A stretch of DNA of 14,152 nt, from the NCBI RefSeq assembly GCF_002737765.1, contig NZ_PEGG01000038.1, positions 1 to 14,152 of the forward strand, given 5' to 3'. Under the pieces are notes generated by a model, which ran no database searches, had not been told where the DNA came from, and saw only the letters and a program-made list of their open reading frames with translations. A program made the translations under genes and the position numbers. Source of the stretch: Caulobacter sp. B11 (GTDB lineage Bacteria > Pseudomonadota > Alphaproteobacteria > Caulobacterales > Caulobacteraceae). This document shows positions 1-6,237 of the stretch, one piece after another; the stretch's first letter is position 1, and the number at the start of each line of letters is the position of its first letter.

Positions 1-144
1 CGCGGGAATCCAGCCGCCACTGCTCGACGACGCGGGTCGATGTCCTTGAGCAGGACGGCGTCAGGCTCGGCCGCCCGCGGCGTCGCCGGAAGGGGCCAGC
101 AGGCAAAGAGCCGCCAAGCCCGCATCTCTCAGTCGCTGCAACAT
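1..144 (-). pseudogene. Possible N-terminal piece of an exported protein, running off the left edge and frame-disrupted
   Basis: On the minus strand an ATG at 144 opens a frame with a basic start and a hydrophobic core (LAALCLLA), like a signal peptide, but it meets TGA at 63-61. If one C is dropped from the C run just after that core, the frame continues through an A-x-A type cleavage region and reads AAEPDAVLLKDID. Dropping one more C would give RVVEQWRLDSR up to the edge. Both corrections are my inference, and they go in the opposite direction (extra bases) from the frameshifts elsewhere in the window. A promoter candidate 150 bases upstream on the same strand agrees with a gene here. It could equally be non-coding. 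Confidence 0.2.
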
Positions 145-282
145 GCCCTACCCCGAATGCGACGCCTGCCCCTACTCCCTAGCATCGGCCGCCGCGGCGG
201 CCTATCGCCCCGCGGGCCTGCCCCGCGAGAGGCCGACTACTCCCACTCGATCATCAACGGGACCGGCAAACCACTGATCTGA

Positions 283-434
283 CTCGGCTTTTCCACTATA
301 CATTTCGTCAAATGCCGTCAAAAATTACGTCATTTCAGCGCTCATTAAATCATTGATTTTACTCAGTTTTCACAACATCAAATCCGCGTGATAGTCGCCC
401 AAATTGGCTGACTTTTGCATCTTTCTTTCGGGCG
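283..434. other. AT-rich intergenic stretch in the gene-poor left end
   Basis: Positions 1-523 contain no gene I can defend. Within this stretch, roughly 290-420 is markedly richer in A and T than anything else in the window, which is unusual in such GC-rich DNA and typical of a promoter or regulator-binding region. It contains three copies of CGTCA (306-310, 316-320, 328-332) spaced 10 and 12 bases apart, about one helical turn, so they would lie on the same face of the DNA. No open frame of convincing composition crosses it. Confidence 0.45.
295..321 (-). promoter_or_regulatory. Candidate sigma-70-type promoter reading left
   Basis: On the minus strand a TTGACG hexamer (321-316) is followed after 15 bases by TATAGT (300-295). 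Both hexamers are close to consensus, and a TG dinucleotide sits directly before the -10 hexamer. The spacing is shorter than the ideal 17, which lowers confidence. It points toward the possible exported-protein fragment starting at 144. The -35 hexamer overlaps one of the three spaced CGTCA (TGACG on this strand) copies, so a repressor or activator binding those repeats could control it. Confidence 0.25.
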
Positions 435-464
435 TCGATTGGGACAGCTCCAATCGATAATTGG
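435..464. repeat. Perfect 8-bp inverted repeat with an overlapping second dyad
   Basis: TCGATTGG (435-442) and CCAATCGA (450-457) are exact reverse complements separated by 7 bases. The right arm is reused in a second dyad, CCAAT-N5-ATTGG (450-464). The structure lies about 65 bases beyond the stop of the GH26 gene. No T-run follows on either strand, so it is a poor intrinsic terminator. A protein-binding site is the more likely reading, but no regulator family can be named from it. Confidence 0.4.
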
Positions 465-523
465 CGCTCATTTTCAGGCAACTCCCGCGACGGACAGTTG
501 CGGCGGCCGGGCCCCTTCCAAGC

Positions 524-1579
524 TCACCCCTGGCGTCCACCGACCGATTTGGGCAACTCGTCCTTGGTCAGATACCGCCGCGAGCCATAGTAGGCGTTCA
601 GGCGTGCGGCGTCATTCTGGGTTGGATCCGTCAGCCATCGCGTATGCCAGGTCATGAACCAAAGCCAATCGGCCTCCGGGCCAAGCAAGGCCGGATCTGG
701 AATAGGGCCGTTCTCGTGCAGGCAGATCGGCACGCTGTCGCCGACGATGGCTTTGACCTTGCCGAACATCGGGCCGAGGTTGCCGTGATCCTCCGCATAG
801 ATGTCGGCTCCAGCGACATCGACGCGCTCGCGGCCCGGATACCAGGCCGGATCGACATTCTGGCCCGCCCACCCCAGGACCCAGATCAGGTTGCCCAGCC
901 GACGGTGATGGGTGAACTCGTCGTACATGAGCGCCCAAAGCGCCTTGAAGGCGTCGGGGCCATGCTTGCCCCACCAGAACCAATCGCCTGAAAATTCGTG
1001 GAGTGGTCGCCAGAGCACCGGCACCCGCCGATCACGCAGGACGGCCAGCAATTCGCCGATCTGCCTCAGGTCAAGATGTAGGGTGATGTTCTGCGGCGTG
1101 CCGGGCTTGAGCGCCGCGAGGAGGTCGAAGTGCTTCTTGGAATTCTCGTAGCCCGCGCCGATATCGGGAGCGCCCCAGTGCCAGCACAGGGTGACGATGC
1201 CGCCCGAGCGATGCCAAGCGGTGGCGCGGTCATTGACCGCCTGGTTGTCGCGAGGATCAATGTAGTCGAGTCCAAGGATCGCGGGCTGACGGCCGGTCAC
1301 CTTGGCGATGTAGTCGAGTTCAAGCGGGGTGGCGTGGGCAACGCCTTCCTGCTGACCGGTCAGGGTTCTGCGGCCGTACAGGCTCAAGAGAAAACTATAG
1401 AGTGTACGAGCCTCGCTTGAGGCTTCGGGATTGCTGAGACGGCGCGCCAGCGGATCGGCCCAAGATTTTTTGGGCGTGGCGGCCAGCGCCAGGGCTGAGG
1501 TCAGCGTCGTCCGCCGTGAAAACTCTATCAACCGCCTACCCCATCTACGCCGGTCTCGCTGTGGAGCAGAACTCGCCAA
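524..1579 (-). CDS. Tat-exported glycoside hydrolase family 26 protein (beta-mannanase-like)
   Basis: GH26 enzymes cleave beta-1,4-mannan or related beta-glycans with retention, using two glutamates in a TIM barrel. Both expected sites are visible in the 351-residue frame: acid/base Glu195 in WRPLHEFSGDWFWWG and nucleophile Glu289 in ICLHENGPIPDP. WYPGRERVDVAGADIY (about 247-261) is the usual GH26 strand between them. The N-terminus has a twin-arginine motif (SRRTTLT, Arg22-Arg23), a hydrophobic stretch and a likely signal-peptidase site near residue 41, so the folded enzyme is probably exported by Tat. The start is uncertain. The codon at 1579 is TTG, and a second in-frame TTG at 1531 would give a shorter, more typical signal peptide beginning MIEFSRRT. 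No ATG is available. It is divergent from dinB across 99 bases. Mannan as substrate is inferred from the family, not shown. Confidence 0.85.
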   Translation of the reverse strand: MASSAPQRDRRRWGRRLIEFSRRTTLTSALALAATPKKSWADPLARRLSNPEASSEARTLYSFLLSLYGRRTLTGQQEGVAHATPLELDYIAKVTGRQPAILGLDYIDPRDNQAVNDRATAWHRSGGIVTLCWHWGAPDIGAGYENSKKHFDLLAALKPGTPQNITLHLDLRQIGELLAVLRDRRVPVLWRPLHEFSGDWFWWGKHGPDAFKALWALMYDEFTHHRRLGNLIWVLGWAGQNVDPAWYPGRERVDVAGADIYAEDHGNLGPMFGKVKAIVGDSVPICLHENGPIPDPALLGPEADWLWFMTWHTRWLTDPTQNDAARLNAYYGSRRYLTKDELPKSVGGRQG

Positions 1580-1638
1580 TTCGTCCGGTCAATCCGACGG
1601 CCGCCGGACGGCGCCGCGTCTGGTTCAGGCGGAGAACG

Positions 1639-1653
1639 GTTCCCGTTACGTTC
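1639..1653 (+). promoter_or_regulatory. LexA (SOS) box of the alphaproteobacterial type, upstream of dinB
   Basis: GTTCCCGTTACGTTC matches GTTC-N7-GTTC exactly, the direct-repeat operator recognised by LexA in alphaproteobacteria. It ends 25 bases before the dinB ATG. A GCTA core at 1661-1664, just downstream, resembles the start of the Caulobacter -10 element, so LexA would cover the promoter. A further GTTC at 1656-1659 may be chance. LexA cleavage after DNA damage would be expected to switch on dinB. The same box also lies upstream of the divergent GH26 gene, but nothing suggests that gene belongs to the SOS response. Confidence 0.7.
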
Positions 1654-1678
1654 TTGTTCTGCTAGGGTCGGAGTCGCC

Positions 1679-2755
1679 ATGACCGAGTTCCTGCGCAAGA
1701 TCATCCATATCGACATGGACGCCTTCTATGCGTCGGTGGAACAGCGCGACGATCCCAGCTTGAAGGGCCGCCCGCTCGCCGTTGGCCATGGGGCGCGGCG
1801 AGGCGTGGTCGCCGCCGCCAGCTACGAGGCCCGCCAATTTGGGGTGCGTTCGGCCATGCCCTCGACCACGGCGCTGCGCCAGTGTCCGCAACTGGTGTTC
1901 GTGCCGCCGAGGTTCGAGGTCTACAAGGCCGTCTCGCGCCAGATCCATGAGATCTTCGCCGACTATGCCGACCTGATCGAGCCGCTGTCGCTGGACGAGG
2001 CCTATCTGGACGTCACCGCCAATCGCGCGCGGCTGGCCACCGCCACCGACACGGCCAAGGAAATCCGCGCCCGCATCCTGGAGGCCACGGGCCTGACGGC
2101 CTCGGCGGGGATTTCCTACAACAAGTTCCTGGCCAAGCTGGCCTCCGACCAACGCAAGCCCAACGGCCAGTTCGTGGTTCCGCCGGGCAAGGGCGAGGCT
2201 TTCGTCCAGGGCCTGCCGATCGGCCGCTTCTACGGAGTCGGCGCTGTGACCGAAGCCAAGATGAAGCGCCTGGGCGTTCACACGGGCGAGGACCTGCACC
2301 GCCAGTCGCTGACCTTCCTGCAGCAGCATTTCGGCAAGTCGGGGCCTTGGTACCATGCAATCGCACGCGGCGAAGACCATCGCCCGGTCAATGGCGAACG
2401 GGTGCGCAAGTCCTCGGGCTCGGAGACCACGTTCAAGACCGACCTGACCGATCCGGCCGCTATCGAGGCGGAGGTCCTGGCCTTGGCCGACAAGGTCTGG
2501 GGCTGGTGCGAGACGGCCCAGGCGTTTGGCCGCACGGTGACGGTGAAGATCAAATATGCCGATTTCCAGCAGGCGACCCGCAGCCGCTCCGCGCCCGGCC
2601 CCGTGTCGGACCGCGAGCACCTGCGCCGCCTGGGCCGCGACCTGATCGGCTCGGTCCTGCCATCGTCCAAGGGCATCCGCCTGGTTGGGGTGACCGTGTC
2701 CAATTTCGAGGCCGCGCCAGTAGAGCGCCTGGCCCAACCGGCTTTGATCGGCTAG
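1679..2755 (+). CDS. dinB: DNA polymerase IV (Y-family translesion polymerase DinB)
   Basis: This error-prone polymerase extends past damaged template bases and mismatched ends in the cytoplasm, working with the sliding clamp. All Y-family signatures are present in order: HIDMDAFYASVEQRDDP (metal ligand Asp12, steric-gate position Tyr17), SYEARQFGVRSAMP (about 48-61), SLDEAYLDV (catalytic Asp106 and Glu107) and ASAGISYNKFLAKLASD, followed by the little-finger domain. At 358 residues it is full length. The C-terminal end QPALIG is a weak fit to the Q-x-x-L clamp-binding motif. The ATG at 1679 places the HIDMD motif at the usual distance from the N-terminus. The gene is preceded by an exact GTTC-N7-GTTC LexA box, so SOS induction is likely. 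It shows no frame disruption, unlike several genes to the right. Confidence 0.96.
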   Translation: MTEFLRKIIHIDMDAFYASVEQRDDPSLKGRPLAVGHGARRGVVAAASYEARQFGVRSAMPSTTALRQCPQLVFVPPRFEVYKAVSRQIHEIFADYADLIEPLSLDEAYLDVTANRARLATATDTAKEIRARILEATGLTASAGISYNKFLAKLASDQRKPNGQFVVPPGKGEAFVQGLPIGRFYGVGAVTEAKMKRLGVHTGEDLHRQSLTFLQQHFGKSGPWYHAIARGEDHRPVNGERVRKSSGSETTFKTDLTDPAAIEAEVLALADKVWGWCETAQAFGRTVTVKIKYADFQQATRSRSAPGPVSDREHLRRLGRDLIGSVLPSSKGIRLVGVTVSNFEAAPVERLAQPALIG

Positions 2756-2787
2756 CGCGCCGTTCCACCCTGCTTTAGGTTCACGCC

Positions 2788-2913
2788 ATGCCTCCTCGCC
2801 TTCGCCCCACCGCCCGCCTGCTGACCCCCGCCGGTTGGGCCAGCCTGCTCGCCGTGGCGCTGATCGTCGGCGCGGCCGCCTGGGCGCTGATGGTCGTCCT
2901 GCCCGGCGTCTAG
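2788..2913 (+). CDS. Small single-pass membrane peptide downstream of dinB
   Basis: ATG at 2788 to TAG at 2911 encodes 41 residues. A basic N-terminus (MPPRLRPTARLL) leads into one hydrophobic helix of about 20 residues (ASLLAVALIVGAAAWALMVV) ending PGV. That is a plausible inner-membrane anchor with the N-terminus inside. A weak AGG lies 9 bases before the ATG. It follows dinB by 32 bases on the same strand and could be cotranscribed with it. Its stop overlaps the ardA stop by 4 bases, tail to tail. I recognise no family. Composition alone cannot exclude a chance frame in GC-rich DNA. Confidence 0.45.
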   Translation: MPPRLRPTARLLTPAGWASLLAVALIVGAAAWALMVVLPGV

Positions 2914-3440
2914 CGCGACCAGAACACGTGGACCTCGTCGTGGGCGGTCTCCACGGTGAAGACCTCGCCGTTCAGACGCGCGTCGCGCGCCATGGCCTCC
3001 CAATCGATATAGAGGCGCAAGGCCTCCGGGATGGTCAGGGTCTCTTCGGTCATCACCTGATAGCAGTCGGCGAGGCTTTCGAAGGCGCCGCGATAGTCCT
3101 CGTCCAGGGCGCTCGCCGCCGCGTCCAGGTCCCCGCAAAAATGCTCCAGCACCAGAGCGCCCAGTTTCCTGCGCGCGCGCAGGAAACTGGCGATCCGCAC
3201 CACCTTGTCGACGCCGGCATATTCGGCGATCTCCACCCCGCCAAAGCCCTCGTGATCGTGAATGGCGTATTCCTCGGCGCCCGCGACGGGCGAGGCCTTG
3301 AGCATGAGGTTGATGGCGTCGCGAACGGCGTCGGCGTCATCGTCCACATCGATCCAGGCGCCATGCAGGCGCCCGTTGTTATAGGCCGCCAGGCAGGCGA
3401 CATAGATGCGGGGTTCCAGCTTTTCAGTGGCTTGTCCCAT
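2910..3440 (-). CDS. ardA: Antirestriction protein ArdA
   Basis: ArdA is an acidic dimer that mimics bent B-form DNA and blocks type I restriction enzymes, protecting a mobile element as it enters a new host. The 176-residue product carries the family hallmarks: PRIYVACLAAYNNGRLHGAW at the N-terminus, then the EEYAIHDHEGFGG segment and IAEYAGVDKVV. Its many Asp and Glu residues fit DNA mimicry. I chose the ATG at 3440 (MGQATEK) because GAGG lies 9 bases before it; a TTG at 3455 and an ATG at 3449 are also in frame but have no usable ribosome site. A perfect inverted repeat sits 20 bases upstream of the start. Length matches the family. Its presence signals that the DNA from here rightward is, or was, conjugative. 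Confidence 0.93.
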   Translation of the reverse strand: MGQATEKLEPRIYVACLAAYNNGRLHGAWIDVDDDADAVRDAINLMLKASPVAGAEEYAIHDHEGFGGVEIAEYAGVDKVVRIASFLRARRKLGALVLEHFCGDLDAAASALDEDYRGAFESLADCYQVMTEETLTIPEALRLYIDWEAMARDARLNGEVFTVETAHDEVHVFWSR

Positions 3441-3460
3441 GATCTTCATCCTCAAAGCAG

Positions 3461-3477
3461 GGGTTCAGCATGAACCC
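3461..3477. promoter_or_regulatory. Perfect inverted repeat just upstream of ardA (operator or 5' leader hairpin)
   Basis: GGGTTCA-N3-TGAACCC (arms 3461-3467 and 3471-3477) is an exact 7-bp dyad. It lies 20 bases upstream of the ardA ATG and next to its ribosome site. As DNA it could be an operator for a dimeric repressor; as RNA it could be a leader hairpin close to the ribosome site. It does not match the LexA direct repeat. Confidence 0.45.
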
Positions 3478-3539
3478 TTGCCCGTCGGCGAGACCGGGGG
3501 TGCAAGCGGAGGGGCGGCTTCGCGGGGACCCGGCTGGCA

Positions 3540-3627
3540 GGCCGGCAAAGCCGGCCGAAGCTGGGCGGAAGACGATCCGAAGCGCGCCGGGGGCAGAGCC
3601 CCAAGCCACCGGCCTCGGGAGAGGCCG
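3540..3627. repeat. Cluster of three short perfect hairpins in the ardA upstream region
   Basis: Three stem-loops follow one another: GGCCGGC-AAA-GCCGGCC (3540-3556), GGGGC-AGA-GCCCC (3590-3602) and CGGCCTC-GGGA-GAGGCCG (3610-3627). With the dyad at 3461-3477 they make four hairpins in 170 bases. The whole stretch 3441-3715 has no convincing gene. No T-runs follow, so they are not simple terminators. In F-type plasmids the leading region folds as single-stranded DNA into a promoter that drives early antirestriction genes. A comparable role here, or a transfer-origin role, is only a suggestion. High GC content makes short stems fairly common by chance. Confidence 0.4.
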
Positions 3628-3715
3628 CAGCGTAAAATCAGGCAGAGCCGCATGACGGCGAGATGTGCCCCACCTGGCCCAGGCCGATCTGCTCGCCTTC
3701 GGTTAAGCTCGCAAG

Positions 3716-4591
3716 ATGACCGTGGATTCGTCGCCCTCCGACATTGACCAGCTCCACCCTGCCCATAACCCCTGGCGCGGCAAGCTGGTGCATTGGAAGG
3801 ATCGTTCGACCTGGTTCGAGCCGCTGGGCGAGTGGCTCCAGCCCTATTTCCGCAAGGGCGCTTTCGCGCGGCTCGGCCGTATGGGCGAGCAGGATCTGTG
3901 TTGGGACGACTCCGATTGGCTCGACATCATCCTCGCGCCCAGGCTCAAGATCGAGATCGACACGGCGATTGAATGGCTGGCCGACGCTCTGGACGCCGCC
4001 ACCCTGCGCGCCTTTCACGGCTGCCGTGTCGCCGACGCTGGCGTCTTTCTTCGCAACGGCATCCGCCTGAACGACCCAACGTGGCTAGAAGCGGAAGTTC
4101 GTCGCATTGTCGCCGAGGAAGACGACCTGGCTTGGCTACGGCCGGCCATAGAACAGGAGATCGCGCGGTTCGACGCCCGTGAGCGCGACACCGGCCGACT
4201 TTACGTCTGTGCGGACGACCAGCCGCAGCTCGATCGGATTGGTCACTACATGCTCTATGGCAGTGAGTGGGTCACCGCCCTGCTCGGCTTCTCGGCCCAT
4301 TCGACCCTTCGCAGGCGCGGCGTGCCGACCATGGTCGAACTCGACCTCCCGTTCCGCCTCGCCACGCCGGGCACGCGACGCGAATTCGCACGGAAGCTCC
4401 TGCAGGAATGGGTTCGAGTGCTGGCCAATTCGCCAACCTTCGTGCCCAAGCTGGACTTTACCGTGATCCTCAGGACCGACGTGCCGGCGCATATGATCGT
4501 CGGCCACTATCATCCCGAAGCCCTGAAGGACCCGTTCCGCCAGTACGTCACCTATAAAACCCAAACGCGGACGTGTCCGGCTTGCGCCTGA
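3716..4591 (+). CDS. Putative ADP-ribosyltransferase-fold protein, function unknown
   Basis: The 291-residue product is soluble, without signal peptide or membrane segment. Its first 75 residues are rich in Trp and Asp. The order of later motifs recalls H-Y-E class ADP-ribosyltransferases: an HG pair in AFHGCRVADAGVFLRNGI (His101), then GRLYVCADD followed by GHYMLYGSEW (about 176-185, Tyr178, Glu184). Near the end is DVPAHMIVGHYHPEALKDPF, like the 'proline-x-x-x-isoleucine' strand after which such folds usually end. This is pattern resemblance by eye, so the fold is tentative and the target unknown. The ATG at 3716 is the first in frame but has only a weak ribosome site. It converges on the HEPN-type gene with 29 bases between stops. 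Gene existence is well supported; enzyme class is not. Confidence 0.7.
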   Translation: MTVDSSPSDIDQLHPAHNPWRGKLVHWKDRSTWFEPLGEWLQPYFRKGAFARLGRMGEQDLCWDDSDWLDIILAPRLKIEIDTAIEWLADALDAATLRAFHGCRVADAGVFLRNGIRLNDPTWLEAEVRRIVAEEDDLAWLRPAIEQEIARFDARERDTGRLYVCADDQPQLDRIGHYMLYGSEWVTALLGFSAHSTLRRRGVPTMVELDLPFRLATPGTRREFARKLLQEWVRVLANSPTFVPKLDFTVILRTDVPAHMIVGHYHPEALKDPFRQYVTYKTQTRTCPACA

Positions 4592-4620
4592 CCAGCGCCC
4601 GGCTCGCGGCGAATCGGGAC

Positions 4621-5181
4621 CTAGGGAGCCTTGGGTAAAACCGTGACGGACTCTGAGGCCGCGCCCGACGGGAACGCTGTATCAATGCCCCAGGCGCAGA
4701 TCTCCAAGACCTGCAACGCCATGCCCGGCGAATGGATCTGGGAATTGCCGTGCGCCAGGCCGTTGCGAAGCATGATCATCGCCTCGACGCGATCGGCGAA
4801 GATGGGGACGTCCGGCGCCAGTTTCGGGAAGATGCCAGCCTTGCGCGCCCGATCGACGAGGTTGCGCAGCGTGCCCTTGGCCTCCATGCCGTGGCCGTTG
4901 AGGCGATGCTTGAGCGCCAGTTCGAAAGCGCCGAAGGCCTGCACCTCGCCGATCACCAACAGGTCGTAGTCGAAGAAGGCGTAGAGCATGGCGTTGCGGG
5001 CACGGTCATAGGCGTCGCGCACTTCCGTCGGGGCCGATCCGCTCAGGGCGACCTCGCCGATCATCCGATGATGGTCGGCCAAGGTCATGAAGCGCACGCC
5101 CTCGGCCTCGACGACACAGAGGTTGTCGAAGCGGCTATCGGGCTTGAGTATCTCGTCGGCGGACTTGTAGGCAATGGTCAA
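4621..5181 (-). CDS. HEPN-domain protein, possible RNase effector
   Basis: HEPN domains are helical bundles, often metal-independent RNases in toxin-antitoxin, abortive-infection and CRISPR effectors, with catalytic residues in an R-x4-6-H motif. Here the motif is LRNGLAHG, Arg139-x4-His144, in the expected position near the end of the domain. Helices such as ARNAMLYAFFDYDLLVIGEV and AFGAFELALKHRLNG (about 61-95) precede it, as in HEPN families. The product is 186 residues. Its start is a TTG at 5181 with no clear ribosome site, and no in-frame ATG lies nearby, so the N-terminus is uncertain. It is divergent from the propeller-like gene and convergent with the ADP-ribosyltransferase-like gene. 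No obvious antitoxin partner is adjacent. RNase activity is inferred from the motif only. Confidence 0.75.
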   Translation of the reverse strand: MTIAYKSADEILKPDSRFDNLCVVEAEGVRFMTLADHHRMIGEVALSGSAPTEVRDAYDRARNAMLYAFFDYDLLVIGEVQAFGAFELALKHRLNGHGMEAKGTLRNLVDRARKAGIFPKLAPDVPIFADRVEAMIMLRNGLAHGNSQIHSPGMALQVLEICAWGIDTAFPSGAASESVTVLPKAP

Positions 5182-5256
5182 GCATAGCCATCGACTTGCG
5201 GAAAGCAGAGGCGATACTGCGATGGGGCGGCGCGGCGCCGACCGTGGGGCGGAGCG

Positions 5257-6206
5257 ATGTTCAAGAAGCTGTTTGGCGCCGCTCCGAAACGCGCCCCCCG
5301 CCGCGGGAAGAGCTGTCCTATTTCGGCGACCAGATCGTGCTGGTTCCCAGTCGCGACCTGATGGGCCAGTTCTCCAGATCGCCCAACGGGCGCTACATGC
5401 TGGTTTGGTCCGACGCCGACCAGGCCGGCGGGCGCGGCGGCTTTCGGGAGAGCGGCGAAGGGCGCTACCTGTTGCTGGATGACGGTCAGGTCATAGTCGA
5501 GGGGGGCCTGCAACGCCTCAACGACGGCAAGGTCGCCGACAATGGCGTCTTCCTGTTGAACGACTGGCTGTTTAGTCAAAGCCTGCACGGTAAGGTTTGC
5601 GCCTTCGCCGCCGACGGACGGCCGCTTCTGGCCCATCCGGTAGCGGCCAATCTCTACAATAACGGCCTGTCGGCCGACGGCGGCTTCGCGGCCGTCCACA
5701 CCTGTAACGCTCCGACCGACGACGCCAACCGCCTCATGGTCTTTGACCTTGGCACGGGCGTCTTGGCCGCCAAGTTCACACCGGAGATCGGGTGGGCGGA
5801 TCACTACGCGTTTTCGGGCCCCGATCGCATCGTTCGCCTCGGCCTGCGCGACGGAGGGCAGTTCGCCTATAGCTTCGATGGCGTCTTCGTCGACCGCGCC
5901 GCCTGGCTCGATCATGGCCTAGCCACGGGCCAGCTGATGGTGCTGGAAGCGCTCGTTCGCGACGCCGGTGGCCGGATCGACGCCGCTTTGGCGGTTCGCA
6001 TGGCGCCGGGCCTGGAAAGAGCGTTGGCGCAGCCGAATCTGCACTCCTCGTCGCGCGCCCGGCTGCTCCGATACCGGGCCGAAGGCCACGAAGCGCAGGG
6101 CGAGGCCAAGGCGGCTCTCGCCGTCTATGAGGAAGCGCTGCTCGCCGACCCGAAGCTAGGCGTGAAGCGAAAGATCAGCCAGCTGCGCAAGCAACTGGCT
6201 GATTGA
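5257..6206 (+). CDS. Propeller- and TPR-like protein of unknown function, with a probable one-base frameshift near its start
   Basis: Blade-like repeats such as SRSPNGRYMLVWSD and LSADGGFAAVHTCN suggest a beta-propeller-type N-terminal part. The end (LLRYRAEGHEAQGEAKAALA, then a Lys/Arg-rich helix) looks like a TPR unit. The long frame runs without interruption from about 5300 to 6206 and could start only at a TTG (5196) with an odd N-terminus. In another frame, ATG 5257 gives MFKKLFGAAPKRA, a typical cytosolic start preceded by GGAG. Adding one C to the C6 run at 5294-5299 joins it smoothly to PPREELSYFGDQIV. I therefore place the start at 5257 and infer one missing base; corrected length is 316 residues. 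This also leaves a sensible 75-base divergent gap to the HEPN gene. No enzyme motif is visible and I do not recognise the family. Confidence 0.65.
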
Positions 6207-6237
6207 CGGGCCGACGCCCTCAACGGCTTTGCCGCCG

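Noticed and set aside
40..282. Plus-strand open frame at the left end
   Set aside because: Composition is Arg/Pro/Ser-rich with no motif or ribosome site, and the minus strand offers a better, though still weak, coding signal.
435..464. Intrinsic terminator for the GH26 gene
   Set aside because: The stem is good but no T-run follows on either strand and the stem is not GC-rich.
1646..2737. Long open frame on the minus strand opposite dinB
   Set aside because: It mirrors dinB codon bias in GC-rich DNA; its translation is Arg/Gly/Ala-rich and matches nothing, while dinB has every family motif.
2835..3473. Open frame of 212 codons on the plus strand opposite ardA
   Set aside because: Antisense shadow of ardA, whose family signatures are unmistakable; it would also overlap the small membrane peptide.
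3461..3477. Second LexA site near ardA, because the dyad contains GTTC and GAAC
   Set aside because: The alphaproteobacterial box is a direct repeat with 7-base spacing; this is an inverted repeat with different spacing.
5294..5299. Programmed ribosomal frameshifting at the C6 run
   Set aside because: The run could slip, but the other break points in the window (such as ATGGC at 8043) are not slippery sites. One shared cause, missing bases, explains all of them.
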